Shown: in pieces, positions 1 through 11,050 of the stretch
Position numbering within the stretch: the first letter of the stretch is position 1
Layout: every line of letters starts with the position of its first letter
Assembly: GCA_021397845.1 (NCBI GenBank)
Contig: CM038053.1
Coordinates: 142,924,541-142,988,540, forward strand
Direction: 5' to 3'
Origin: Areca catechu
Lineage: Eukaryota; Streptophyta; Magnoliopsida; Arecales; Arecaceae
Length of the DNA: 64,000 nucleotides
Notes under the pieces: generated by a model
The model's database searches: none
The model's input: the letters and a program-made list of their open reading frames with translations, nothing else
What the model was told of the DNA's origin: nothing
Translations under genes and position numbers: made by a program

Positions 1-287
1 AATCGGATCTTCAAATCCTTGCCTGGTACAATGTTTCCCACTCCTAATTTCTGATTTGTTGAAGGTATGCTATCTTAAATCGAGGGTTTCTCAATCTTCA
101 GGATCCTATCTTTTATTATTTTGCATTAGTCCTTATGCGGCTATAATGATTCTTGGCATTACTAGTTTCCTGCTATGCTTTACTTGATTTTCGGGTTATT
201 AGCCTACAAATTAAATTCTAAAAAAAGATAAAAAAATTAGTTTCTATTTTTCCTGCCATCATGGTAGCCTTAGGATCATCCGCATCA
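1..287 (+). repeat. 3' end of a plus-strand chromovirus LTR (element J)
   Basis: This stretch is the right end of an LTR lying opposite to its host element A. It matches, in reverse complement, the inner part of the A/E LTR starting at 12199, and ends in ATCATCCGCATCA at 287. The next five bases (GGTAA, 288-292) are the probable target duplication, but the partner lies outside the window. No primer binding site follows, so it is a solo LTR or the 3' LTR of an element extending left. It interrupts the pol gene of element A near the RT to RNase H boundary. Confidence 0.75.
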
Positions 288-1194
288 GGTAACCTCAAGA
301 TTGGTGCTTGTGTCATCTTATTCTTAATTTCTAGGAAGGCTCTATCAGCTGCTTTGGTCCACTCAAAATTGCCCTTCCAAATACAGTCAGTTATGGGTGC
401 CTCAATGGTGCTAAATTCCTTGATAAATCTCCTATAGAAAGTGGTTAGACCATAAAACTATGTACTTCATGGACATTAGTGGGTACTAGCCACTCTTCTA
501 TGGATCTAACCTTTTTAGGATCAGTTGACACTCTATCAGGGGTCACCACAAATCCTAGGAAGACAACTCTATAGGTCATGAAATCACACTTCTTTAAGTT
601 GGCATAGAGACTCTCCTTCCTAAGGGTCTGGCAAATTTATCTTAAGTGATCCAAGTGGTCTTCCTTAGTCCTACCATAAATTAGGATGTCATCAAAATAA
701 ACCACTACAAACTTTCCTATGAACATTCTTAGGACTTGGGTTATTCTCATAAAGGTGCTATAGGGCATTGGACAACCCAAAAGGCATGACAACCCATTCA
801 TACAGACCATCCTTGGTTTTAAATATTATTTTCCACTCATCCCCTAGTCTGATTCTAACCTGATGATAGCCACTCTTAAGGTCAATTTTCGAAAAGATGG
901 TTGCACCGGCCATCAAATCTAGCATATCATCTAATTGGGGGATGGAAAACATATACTTCATAGTGATTTTATTTATGGCATGGCTATCGACACACATCCT
1001 TCACGTGCCATCTTTCTTAGGGGTTAATAGGGCTAGTACAGCACAAGGACTTAAACTCTTCCTAATAAATCATTTTCTAAGGAGTTCACCTACCTTTCTT
1101 TGTAACTCTAAATGTTCAGTTGGGTACAGTCTATAGTGGGGTAGATTGGGTAGGGTGGCTCCTAGGACTAGATCTATAACATGTTGGACGTCCC
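288..1194 (-). pseudogene. pol: Ty3/gypsy chromovirus reverse transcriptase, element A (broken)
   Basis: Reverse transcriptase domain of an LTR retrotransposon polyprotein, which copies element RNA into cDNA in cytoplasmic particles. On the minus strand the region reads through typical Ty3 RT motifs: MCVDSHAINKIT, then FSKIDLKSGYHQVR, VMPFGLSNA, and the catalytic YFDDILIYG box near 670-700. FLGFVVTP and the thumb/connection region follow at lower coordinates. The best open stretch is 758-997; the rest has stops and small frameshifts, so no full protein is possible. It continues without a break from the protease and linker at 1195-1890. At 287 it is cut by LTR J, so RNase H and integrase of this copy lie outside the window. 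Element E (55900-56215) is a close relative across the same bases. Assignment to the chromovirus clade rests on the chromodomain of relatives E, B and D. Confidence 0.88.
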
Positions 1195-1890
1195 TTAGTG
1201 GTGGTAGCTGGTCAGGTAAATCATCAAGAAATAATCATTAAATTCACTTAAGATTTCCTTGACCTCCTGAGGGTACTCTTTATTAGATTGATCAGGTACT
1301 TCTTTCATAGCTAACATCCAGACTATAGTTCCCTCAAAAATCTCCTTCTCTAGCTCTTTAGTTGTGATTAAATTAACTTCAGACTTCTTTTCTTTTAGTG
1401 AGCTAGATCCTCTCATAACTTTGTCCTGAGGTGGGGTGGGGTTAATTGTAATCTTCTTCCCATGAAAGCTAAACATACATGATTAGATTGGCCATATAGG
1501 GTAGCATCATGGTCATAAAGCCAGGGCCTACCTAAAATTATACTTCTAACTCTCATGGGCACCACATCACACCATACTTTATCCTGATAAGACTGAAGCT
1601 GGATATGGACTTGGCATCTAGACTTAATGGGTATGGATGTGGAGTCTATCCAAGAAGTTTTATAGGGGCTAGGATGGGGAATTGGGCTTAAGCCTAGGAT
1701 TTTGATTGCCTTAAGTGAGATGGCATTCACATAGCTCCCACTATCTACAATAATTTTTTATACCTTATCCCTAATTTTCACAATGATTTTTAGGATGTTA
1801 GTCTTACCCCAATCTTCTTATATCTTGGTCTGGGCTAGGATACATCAACTACCCCTACTATGTCAGACTGATCAAATTCCTCCTCATCTT
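1195..1890 (-). pseudogene. pol: Ty3/gypsy aspartic protease and protease-RT linker, element A
   Basis: Retropepsin-like protease followed by the linker into RT. On the minus strand the active-site triad appears as VDSGSYVNAIS (about 1725-1750). It is followed by a beta-rich domain ending in IILGRPWLYDHDA, which matches the flap and C-terminal part of plant Ty3 proteases. Residues 1195-1476 read FHGKKITINPTPP, then KELEKEIFEGTIVW and a KEILSEFNDYF segment, the usual spacer before RT. Toward the gag side (1750-1890) only a decayed acidic region remains (DEEEFDQSDIVGV). The gag half of the polyprotein resumes at 3550, on the other side of inserted element C. Several in-frame stops make this a pseudogene. 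Confidence 0.85.
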
Positions 1891-3544
1891 TGGTGCGGGC
1901 ACCAGACTCAGAAGAAGACTTCAGGGCTCTATCTGGATCTCTAATTGACCTTGCCCGAAGAATTAGGATTTTCTGGTTTTGTAATAAGGGTTGACTTGGT
2001 CAACTCAATTTTAGTTGAGTCTGTATTTCCCTGCAATTTAAATTTTGTTGAGTCATGTTGACTCAGTTCAAGTCCTAGTAGTGGTCTAGGTCTTCTCCAG
2101 GGTGTCACATTTTCTCCCAAGACCAAGCAAGTGGGTGCCACACTCCCAGCCACACTCCCAGCCATACGCCTGAGTCCAGGGGGTGCCACATCTCCATCTA
2201 GTATGCTTTGGTCCCCACACCACAAGATAGTAGGTCCCTTCTCTCATGCGCCACTTAAGGAGAAAATAATCTGGGATCCATAATTCAAGGAGGCGGCCAA
2301 AACATTTCCATAAGAGTCAAGCTATGTAAAGAAAGAAGCACTTCAAGGGGGCGCCCAATCCATGCCTAAAAAGCCCAAAGCAAAGATGGGAAGAACCATG
2401 ACTTAGGGATAAAGAAAAGGAGGTGTCCAAAAGAGTTGAGCCACGAAAGGAAAGAAATTTTCTCTTGAAGAGCAAGGCTAGGAGGCGCCACCTACTTACC
2501 TTTTGGAGCTACCAATCAACACTTTAGGAACCTCTTGGCCGGCCATATGTGTGGGAATTGATTCTACAAACCTAATTTGAAGATCCATCCTATTAGTCCC
2601 ACATGGGAAGATGTAAAAGCCTGCTCTCTTGTAAAGTCCTATAAATTAAACCCCTCTTGTAAGTTTTAAAAACATCTGATGAATGAATCCAATTTATGTG
2701 TGAGCAAACTTTGTGTTTCTCTCTTTCGCACTTGCATCCAGGTGTTGAGCTCCGTGAGGGAGTAAATCCGGGTTCCCCAGGAACCTTGAGGAGGTGTGAG
2801 ATCTCCAACCCCAAACCCTAGGTTAGCCACTTCACTTCCAAACCCTAGCCGTCCATCATCCTCTTCACTCCACCAAACCCTAGCCTACCCCATCTCTCAC
2901 GGCCACTCTCTCCAAGTCAAGGCTGACCACCAGCATCCAGGTCCAGTCCGAATACTTCAGATTCAGAGCAATTCCTAGAGGAAGTCAGATCAGCCTTCAG
3001 GAGAATCCGGATTTCAGCAACATCAGCTTTCAAGTTCTTCTATCTGGTAAATCCTTCCTTGAGTATCTGGTTCCATAAATTGTTCTTCTTCTTTCCCAGA
3101 TCTTGAGTTCAGGAGAAGCCAACTCTGCCAAAGGATCAGTATTGGAGGATCCATTGCGAAGATACCTGAATCCGGGGATCCAACAATCTGCTCAAGAGAG
3201 TCATTCCACTAAACTCTGTGAAGATCACTACCTGGTATGTAACCCTTCTCTTCTCTTTACTTCTGTCATGTTGAAAGTTCAGAGCGAAACCCTAGGTCTG
3301 GGAGTTTCTCAACCCCCAGCGATCCTTTACTTCTGAACTACTCTGATAACCTAGTTTCTTTAAATTGTGCTTTCAATTATTACATAGTTTCTTTCAATTT
3401 AGTTTAACTTTTCTTTGAGTCAAAGCCGACTTCTGAAAATATTAAAAAAAATAACAAAAAAAGAATTAGTCTTAATTTACTTCCGTATCGCATCATCTTT
3501 TTTGTTCTGCATCATCTTGGTATCAGAGCAATCGTTCTGCATCA
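1891..3544 (+). mobile_element. Collapsed LTR element C (LTR, primer binding site, last bases of 3' LTR)
   Basis: A plus-strand insertion in the gag-pol junction of element A, bounded by the exact 5-bp duplication ATCTT (1886-1890 and 3545-3549). One LTR runs 1891-3514, from TGGTGCGGGCACC to TTCTGCATCA. A primer binding site follows, then TTCTGCATCA occurs a second time and the insertion ends. The simplest reading is that recombination at the 10-bp direct repeat at the LTR end removed everything from just after the primer binding site to the last bases of the 3' LTR. The LTR has a TATA-like CTATAAATTAAA at about 2638. It contains no coding sequence I can support. The LTR starting at 63619 has a similar 5' end. 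Confidence 0.8.
3518..3529 (+). other. Primer binding site (initiator tRNA-Met type) of element C
   Basis: TGGTATCAGAGC lies three bases after the LTR end at 3514. This is the standard plant retrotransposon primer binding site complementary to the 3' end of initiator methionine tRNA, and it sets the plus orientation of element C. Confidence 0.9.
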
Positions 3545-3549
3545 ATCTT

Positions 3550-4307
3550 CCTCATACTCCTCTATCAAGTCTGTCTCAGCTTCGTAGACCTCTTCTCCCT
3601 CTTCATCATTGGGTTCAGGCTCCTCCTCCTTAAGTTCTCCTATGCGTAAGGATCTGGTGGGGCATTGAGTACTATAATGACCTACCTTATTTCATATAAA
3701 ACAAGCATTGGGGCTAGGAACTCAGGTTTTTCTGAAATGCAGGTGACTTACCCTTGTCATTCCTAATAGGTACAGAATTGCTAGAATTGGTTGACTCAGA
3801 CTCGGGTTGGGATGAGGTGGGTTATGGCTGGGACGGGTTAGGTTGGGATTGGGACGAGTTTTATTTTGGTTTGGTTGATTTGGAATTGGGTTAGATCGAG
3901 TTAGGTTAGAGCTGGGTCAGCCTGGGTAAGCTAGGTTCTGGTTTGGCCTAAAACTAAACGTATTGGCCCTAAAGGTCTCAAGTCGATGGGCTAATGGTAC
4001 TTTTTGAAATCTCTCAAAATCTTCAGCTATCTAATAGGCTTGGTCTATGTGTTCAACTCCCCTTAAGTATAGTTCCCTCTGAATATCCTCATGAAGGCCA
4101 GCTCTAAACTTGGATAAGGTCACCAATTCAGATTCATCTAGGGCACACCTAAGGGCACATTCATCAAACTAGGTTATATACTCATTCACAGTCTTGGTTC
4201 TCTACTTCAATCTTTGCCATTGGTCTAGAAGACACTGTTGGTAGTATGGAGGAACATATTTTTCTCTAAGTTTTAGCTTCATGACTTCCCATGTGGTGAT
4301 TGGAGTG
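3550..4307 (-). pseudogene. gag: Chromovirus gag, C-terminal half with broken zinc knuckle, element A
   Basis: Structural Gag protein region that would assemble the particle and bind RNA. Minus-strand reading gives the conserved core of the Retrotrans_gag family (EKYVPPYYQQCLLDQWQRL, then FDECALRCALDESE and LSKFRAGLHEDIQRELYL). A Pro/Asn/Gln-rich linker follows, then a CCHC zinc knuckle at about 3660-3705 whose second Cys codon has become TGA (CFI*NKVGHYSTQC). An acidic tail (EEGEEVYEAETDLIEEYEED) ends at 3550. The N-terminal half lies at 10382-11050 on the far side of element B, and the two halves join in order once B is removed. Multiple stops; not functional. Confidence 0.88.
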
Positions 4308-5818
4308 ATGTGGGATGACTCTAAGACTAATGATAAATAAAAAACTAATTTTTTTGTGATTTTAAGATTTTTATTTCAGTGGCTAAATACCAAAATTAAG
4401 TAAAGAATCAGCATAAAGGCTAGTAATGTAAGAAACTAACGTACCCACAAAAATTCATGCAGAATAATAAATCACCTGGACCCGAGAGTTGAGAAACTCT
4501 CGATTTAGGATAGCTATTCTTCATCAAATCAGAGATTAAGAGAAGGGAAGGTTTCTTACCAGTTAGAGATTGAAAACTTTGCAACATAAGGGATCACTCA
4601 CACTCTGATTAGAGCCTGGATGAAAAAGCCTCGGTTCCCTTGAATCAGATGGCTGATTTGGGCGATCTTGAAGGCAAGGTAAGCCTCCTCTTGGGAGTTG
4701 AAACACATCAAGGATCCTGCAAGCATCAGGGGTCAATCAAAATAGCAAATAAAATTTGGAATGGAAACTAGGGTTTAAGAGGAATTTGAATTAGGGTTAG
4801 GAGTTGGTGGCTTGGGAAGAAGAAGCTCCTTGTCTTGGACGGCAGCTAGGGCTTCACTTCCTTGGGGCGTGGCTGATCTCCTGGGATTTAGATGGAAGCT
4901 AGGGTAGCAGGGTTCGGCCAAGCACAATAAGACTCAAAAGAAAAACACCAATCACTCACACTTAGAACTTGAAGACAAAATCTTATCAGAGTTTATTTCA
5001 CAAGAGAAAGTGAGTACAAGAGAGGGAGGGGTGGGGTATTTATAGAGTTCCCATGCTCTCTCCTAATTAGGGTTACACTTAGATTAACAAGCCTTTTCCT
5101 AGTTAGATTACAAATCCTTCTCCTAGCTAGGTTAGACTTACAAATTTTAAAACAACTAGGAACATAAATCATAACTAGGTTAGACTAGTCTTCTCCTTCT
5201 CACTTTAGGACGCCTCCACTTGGTTTGGACTTGGTCAATCTACTCAAATTTGATTTTGGACCATGGGGCAGTGGAAAGGATGCCTCCTTCATGGGCTTGG
5301 GAGAACATTTGAGGGGCCCAGGTGGGCTTCCAAGGGCTGGGCGCATAGGCTGGCATATTCCAGGGAATCTAGCTGGGATCTTGCTTCTTAAGGGCTTAGG
5401 CTTGGTGCCTAGGCTTGGTTTCTCCTAGGTTGGGCATAGATGGATCTCTAGTTGTATGATATGACCTGGTCTGGGAATATACTCTGGCATCTGGAGGGCA
5501 TCTGGAAGGAATCAAGGTCTTTGGAAAGCATTTGGATCCTGGGGTGTCACACAAAATCCAACAAGCTGATGTAGTAGCCTCTGACTCCTGGATGTGGCCT
5601 GGTGGAACTCCACAATAGGGTAACCTCTTCTCTTGAACTCATAACTAAAGTATAGGACTCAATATACTGATTAGGGTTGAGGGTTGAGACAAATCAACTA
5701 ACCTCAACTTATTACAGGACTCAATCTTAATTGATTACAAACTTTCAAAACTTTGATACATGACTAAGTAAACCATATGGGATCTAGGGATTTGTGTCTG
5801 ATCCTGGTGTCTCCACCA
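4308..5818 (-). repeat. 3' LTR of element B
   Basis: 1511 bp, starting TGATGTGGGATGACTC and ending GTCTCCACCA on the plus strand. It matches 8835-10376 along its length by eye. It contains no coding sequence I can support. Confidence 0.88.
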
Positions 5819-6640
5819 ATTCTCCTGGGGTGGGAGGAACTCAACCCCATCAAGTAATGGTCAATTTGGCTCAAGGAGGGTCTGGGTTAAGGCGCTGCAA
5901 ATCCGTACCAGCATTCCACAAGTCCCCAGATTCTGGCCAACCTTGCCACCAAACCAAGTATCATTGACAGTCTCTATCCCAGGTACTGATAGCTTTATCA
6001 TCCAGAACCTCTCAATCTTTTCCTTACCAAAAGGCCAAATTATATGTGGTCGCTCTGGGGTGGGTTCACTCATAAAGAAAGGGAGTGGCTCAAGGGGCTC
6101 GCTGGGTATCATTGCTGGCTCCCTGACTCTATAAGATCTGAGATAATGAAGGTGGAGCTAATACCTAAATCAGGTGATATCTCAGGCATATAGGCATTGG
6201 GTCCATTAATCTTCATTATTTTTGATGGACCAGCTTCGTGAGCAGAAAATTCCTTTATCATCACATATTCCTCTGCATAAAATTATTTATCTATCCTTTG
6301 GGAATTAGCCAAGTTGTTATTTAATTCATTACTTAGGTTTAGCTTTTGACTAATTTCCAAATGCAAATGCTGTGCAGAGGTAAGTGTAGGTGTAGACATG
6401 TAATTCAGGCTGTGACTTTATTAGACTCAACTAATACCTAATAGACTTGACTAGACATCCCTATCAAAGGACATTTTATTGTACTCTAGGAGACAAAACC
6501 TAACATACTATAAACTCTTTGGGTTTGACTCTAGCATGGCATGCACATGAAAATTTACTATGGACTCCTAGCAAATTTCATAAGGTACACCAGAAATAAG
6601 ATGCAAACCTAATATGCACAACGAACGTATGCAGTATGCA
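5819..6640 (-). pseudogene. pol: Integrase C-terminal part and chromodomain remnant, element B
   Basis: Tail of a Ty3/gypsy integrase. From high to low coordinate the minus strand shows an integrase-core remnant (YFWCTL*NLLGVHSKF, about 6540-6620). The GPY/F-like C-terminal region follows (HEAGPSKIMKINGPNAYMPE), then a chromodomain-like segment (RILDDKAISTWDRDCQ, YLVWWQGWPESGDLW). The terminal segment includes a conserved proline-rich end next to the LTR. In intact chromoviruses this chromodomain can steer integration to heterochromatin. Frameshifts and stops break it. The interval 6400-6540 is non-coding. Confidence 0.78.
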
Positions 6641-7300
6641 TACTCCTACAAAATATAATCTAATGGTGAGAAAAATAGAAGAAGTTTTAGAAAAGGGTAA
6701 AAAATAAGAAGTGGGTTCAGAGTTAGTCAGGTAAGGTTTAATAAGAAGGGGGTTTAGGTTTAATTGGATAAAATAAGATGTAAGAAAGGGTGTCAGGGAT
6801 TAATCCTAGACTAATAAGGTTGACCTTACGGGGTTGATGGGTACCTACAGGGTTTATAGTATGGAAGAGTGGGTCACTAATCTCAGGGAAGAGATCGTCA
6901 ATGGAAACTATAGGATAGGATTCTTCCTGAGGGTACAGATAAGCCAAATCCTTAATAAAGTCATCTGGTTCAAGAAATTTAGAACTGGGCTCTATACTTG
7001 GGCTTTCATCTAGTGGCTCCTGCTAGTATAATTGGGTTCTTCATGGTCTTCTTCCTTTAAGGGTTCTTCCACTACAAGTTAGGTATGGTAAGGTCAGCTA
7101 ACTCTAGGGTGGCTTCTACCTGGGTATCTACTGGATCAACTAACACTAAGTCTTCTATGGGGAACTCCTCTTCTTCCTCCTCGTACTCGTCCACTAAGCT
7201 TGGGTCAGCCTCATATATCTCCTCTTCAATATCTTTCTGGTGAACCAATGAGGTGGTAAGAGGGGGTTGGCTAAGGAACACCTAACTAATACTAGGTTCA
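6641..7300 (-). pseudogene. Acidic linker and unidentified conserved segment, element B
   Basis: In an autonomous element protease and RT would follow here. Instead the minus strand encodes an acidic stretch (EEEIYEADPSLVDEYEEEEEE, about 7170-7240), which is the end of Gag in relatives. A segment I cannot assign follows (6738-6947), with PQEESYPIVSIDDLFPEI, then RKVNLISLGL and a C-terminal Pro/Lys-rich end. The same segment recurs in element D (49140-49520: PQEEFTSLVPIEYLFPKI). It shows no protease, RT or RNase H motif. It may be an ordinary remnant of the pol deletion or a protein unique to the deleted lineage. Confidence 0.6.
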
Positions 7301-7710
7301 AATCTAGGGTATTAATCCTATAGGGTTCAGGTCGACTGAGGGATAGTGGGTTACTACTGGGTTGATATCTAGGGTCTATGGGTTCCTGGGGATTATAGGG
7401 CAAGGGTTTAGCTCTATGGGCCTTGTCTAGGGTTCTTATTGGGTCGGCTAATGGATCAATCCTATGGGTCATTTGGTTATTGGGTTGGGTCATCTGGTTA
7501 ATCTGGGTGGTTAATTGAGAAAACTGATTCTGGAACTGGGTGATCATCTGGTCAAATTGGTTTTGGGTTTGGGTGTGCATCTGGTCGAATCGTTCCTGGG
7601 TTTGGGTATGTACCTAGTCAAATTGGTCTTGGGTTTCGGTGTTCATTTAGGCAAACTGGTCAGTCATGATTTTCAGAAGACCCTCAAACTTGGAACCATG
7701 GCTAAATCGA
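7240..7710 (-). pseudogene. gag: Gln-rich Gag N-terminus, element B
   Basis: Minus-strand reading (open 7194-7580) gives a Gln/Asn/Met-rich helix with repeated QDQFD and HTQTQ blocks, likely coiled coil, then a Pro-rich spacer (LPYNPQEPIDPRYQP). The matching part of element A starts at an ATG at 11050 and leads into the Gag core; in B the core is missing and the spacer runs directly into the acidic linker. Stops lie upstream of 7580. A role in Gag self-assembly is inferred from the coiled-coil character only. Confidence 0.65.
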
Positions 7711-8821
7711 TTTGGGCTGTGGACTTCTGGTATTGGGTTCCTAATCTAGTGGTCATATAATCAAACAATCAGTCAAAATGAGATGGTGCAGCCAAGCATG
7801 CAAAATGGGTTAGCTTAATCTAGGGTTTCATAGACCTAGAGCCAAAACTGGGTGGGTCAACTCAACTTATACTTAACCCAGTAGCTAATCCTTCCTCTGG
7901 CCAGGTAGAGGGTGGGAGTGTGGGATGCCCCCCTTGCTTTCACAAGGACCCAATTAAAAATCACAACACCACTTAGGTCATTTGACTCTGGACCCTCAGC
8001 CTTGGACACCAGATTTCAGTAATAGCCATAGGATTAAATGCACTAGTTGGCCCACACAGCTCAGACCTGACCTATGGGTGTCACCTAGGCCTCTAGGGCA
8101 AATTAGGTCTAACTAATTTTAATTAGACTTGGGTGAGGATGATGATGGTTGTTCTGGATCCAGGATAGGTGATGAAATCCTGCCCTGATCTGAGATATTG
8201 AGTTGCCCTTAAGATTAGGTTAAAAGATGATGGCAATCGATGATCCTGATGCAATCTAAAAAAAAAAAAAAATATTTTTGTATATTTTATGATGTGGCAA
8301 GTTAGGTTAGAGTTGATTAGGTTAGCAATCAAATTGGGCTTGGGACTGGGGTGTGTGGAAGTTGATTAGGTTAGGTTGAGTCAAGTGCAGAAATATTAGA
8401 ATTAGGGTTTCAAAAGATACAGATTTTGAACATAGATTTTGATGTAGAAAGAAATCAAAACAAATTCTAAGACAGAGGATGGATGGTGATGATTAACTCT
8501 ACCAAATTTGATGCAAAACAAAATTCAAATAATAATGAAAATCCTAGGGATTTCGGACTGCTATAGAAATCTCAGGATTTTGTTAAGGTTTCTAATATGC
8601 TGATTTTTAGGGACTTAGGTTTTCTATAAAATTAATTAAAAATTATGATAAAATATTGGACAAGGAAAAGAACAATCCACACAAATTTCATAGAAAAATA
8701 AAATTCCTAGAAAGTGAAAATCAGATGAAGAACGGTCACCTAATGCAGTGAACCGAATGCAGAAAATTTAGGAACTAGGGTTTTGTGAATCTAATGCAAA
8801 TGAAAATTATCCTAAACTCGC
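7711..8821 (-). other. Untranslated leader of element B
   Basis: About 1.1 kb between the primer binding site and the gag start, AT-rich toward the primer binding site. It contains no ORF I can support. At 7899-8012 it carries the module shared with the leaders of A, D, F and Copia-2 (see findings). Confidence 0.7.
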
Positions 8822-8833
8822 TCTGATACCAAA
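8822..8833 (-). other. Primer binding site of element B
   Basis: On the minus strand this reads TTGGTATCAGAG, the initiator tRNA-Met type, directly next to the 5' LTR that begins at 8835. It sets the orientation of B. Confidence 0.88.
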
Positions 8834-8834
8834 C

Positions 8835-10376
8835 TAACGAGGGAAAACTCTAAGACTGATGATAAATAGAAAACTAATTTTTTTGTCATTTTAATATTTT
8901 TATTTCAGTGGCAAATACCCAAAATTAAGTAAAGAATCAGCATAAAGGCTAGTAATGTAAGAAACTAACGTACCCGAAAAAACTCATGCAGAATAATAAA
9001 TCGCTAGGACCCAAGAGTTGAGAAACTCCTGGTTTAGGATAGCTATTCTTCATCAAATCAGAGATTAAGAGAAGGGAAGGTTTCTTACTAGTCAAAGATT
9101 GAAAACTTTGCAACAGAAGGGATCACTCACACTCTTATTGGAGCCTGGATGAAAAAGCCTCGATTCCCTTGAATCTAATGGCTGATTTGGGCGGTCCTGA
9201 AGGCAAGGTAAACCTCCTCTAGGGAGGTGAATCACCTCGAGGATCCTGCAAGCATCAGGGGTCAACCGAAATAGCAAATAAAATTAGGAATGGAAACTAG
9301 GGTTTAAAAGGAATCTGAATTAGGGTTAGGAGTTAGTGGCTTGGAAAGACGAAGCTCCTTGTCTTGGATGGCAGCTAGGGCTTCACTTCCTTGGGGTGTG
9401 GCTGATCTCCTAGGATGCAGATGGAAGCTAGGGCAGTAGGGTTCGGCCAAGCACAATGAGACTTAAAAGAAAAACACCAATCACTTACACTTAGAACTTG
9501 AAGACAAAATCTTATCAGAGTTTATTTCATAAGATAAAAGTGAGTACAAGAGGGGAAGGGGTGGGGTATTTATAGAGTTTCCATGCCCTCTCCTAACTAG
9601 GGTTACACTTAGGTTAACAAGCCTTTTCCTAGTTAGATTACAAGTCCTTCTCCTAGCTAGGATAGAATTACAAATTTTAAAACAACTAGGAACATAAATC
9701 CTAACTAGGTAGACTAGTCTTCTCCTTCTCACTTAAGGACACCATCTCTTGGCTTGGACTTGGTCAAACTCCTCAAATTTGGTTTTGGACCTTGGGGCAA
9801 CAGCAAGGACACCTCCTTCATGGGCTTGGGCGAACATTTGAGGGGCCCAGGTGAGCTTCTAAGGGCTGGGCGCATGGGCTGGCATATTCCAAGGAATTTG
9901 GCTGGGATCTTGCTTCGTAAGGGCTTGGCTCGGTGCCTGGTCTTGATTTCTCCTAGGCTGGGCATAGATGGATCTCTGGTTGCATGATATGACCTAGTTT
10001 GGAAATATACTCTAGCATCTAGAAGGGAATCTGGGTATCTGGAGGGCATTTAGAAGGAATCAGGGTTTTTGGAAAGCATTTGGATCCTAAGGTGTCACAA
10101 AAATCAAATAAGCTGATGTAGTAGCCTCTGACTCCTGGATGTGGCATGGTGGAACTCCATAATAGGGTAACCTCTTCTCTTGAACTCATACTGCACTCAT
10201 AACCGGAGTACAGGACTCAATATACTGACTAGGGTGGAGGGTTGAGACAAATCTACTAACCTCAACTTATTACAGGACTCAATCTTAATTGATTACAAAC
10301 TTTCAAAACTTTGACACATGATTAAGTAAACCATATGGGATCCAAGGATCTGTGTCTGATCTTGGTGTCCCCACCA
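8835..10376 (-). repeat. 5' LTR of element B
   Basis: 1542 bp, partner of 4308-5818, with scattered substitutions and small indels. The lower end (TAACGAGGGAAAACTC) has lost the canonical TG start seen in its partner; the upper end is CCCCACCA. Confidence 0.87.
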
Positions 10377-10381
10377 GGGAG

Positions 10382-11050
10382 GGTGGTTTCATTGTCTACA
10401 GAGGTGCTCCACGTGTTCCCAATATAACCTAGCCTGATCGATTAGTCTGAGCTTGGCAAATTTAACCCTCCTTTCATCACTCACGGCATACCATTGAAAA
10501 TATTGTTCCATACCTCCTTCCCAATCTATGTAGACTTTGGGATCTAGTGTGCCATCAAAGGTGGGCAGATCTACTTGATGCTCCTAAGAATTCTTTTATC
10601 CTGGTCCTGGTCATTAGGATTGGGCCTCCTAGGGTTAGGATCATGGTAAGGTTCCTAGCGTTGGGCTCTCCTAGGGTTAGGCTCCATGAATCGGTCATGA
10701 TTTTGGGCTCTCCTAGGGTTATGAGAGGTGGAAAGGGGTGAATTAGGATCAAGTTCAGTATTGGAATCTTGGGTCCTTTCTACGGTTCCTAATCAGTTTT
10801 CTACCTGGTCCAACCTATTGGTTAAATGGTCAAGCCTATTGGTTGTTTGGCTATTCGTTTGGGTCAATTGGTCAAATCTCTGATTCATTTAGGTGGTTAA
10901 TTGGGCATACTGATTTTGGGATTGGGTATTGGATTGGGTTAATTAGTTCATCTGGGTGGTCAATTGGACAAACTGATTTTGGGATTGGGTATTCATTTGG
11001 TTCATCTGTTCATTCATGGCCTTTATGAGAGTTTCAAGACTGGATTCCAT
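10382..11050 (-). pseudogene. gag: Chromovirus gag, N-terminal half, element A
   Basis: Starts at an ATG at 11050 (MESSLETLIKAMNEQMNQMN), chosen because the same start context occurs in D (49921) and F (60250). A Gln/Asn/Thr-rich coiled-coil-like region follows, then an Arg-Pro-Asn-rich linker with repeated NPRRAQ/NPRRPN. The first part of the Gag core comes next (LPTFDGTLDPKVYIDWE, YFQWYAVSDERRVKFAK), ending at a Trp-containing helix next to element B. The rest is at 3550-4307. Several stops, so not functional. Confidence 0.85.

Larger units (their letters stand above)
4308..10376 (-). mobile_element. Non-autonomous chromovirus B, complete with two LTRs
   Basis: A 6.07-kb minus-strand LTR element inserted in the gag gene of element A. 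The 3' LTR is 4308-5818 and the 5' LTR 8835-10376; each ends ...CCACCA on the upper side. Flanking pentamers TGGAG (4303-4307) and GGGAG (10377-10381) are a probable target duplication with one change. The 3.0-kb interior keeps a leader, the Gag N-terminus, an acidic linker, an unidentified segment and the integrase C-terminus with chromodomain. Gag core, zinc knuckle, protease, RT, RNase H and most of integrase are absent. It must have depended on proteins from a relative such as A or E. Element D has the same internal structure. Confidence 0.88.

Noticed and set aside
8..240. Continuation of element A pol (RNase H) to the window start.
   Set aside because: No RNase H residues can be read there; the sequence matches the reverse complement of the A/E LTR end and is assigned to LTR J.
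2225..3336. A host gene, based on short open frames around 2796-3336.
   Set aside because: The frames lie entirely inside the LTR of element C, which is bounded by target duplications, and show no domain.
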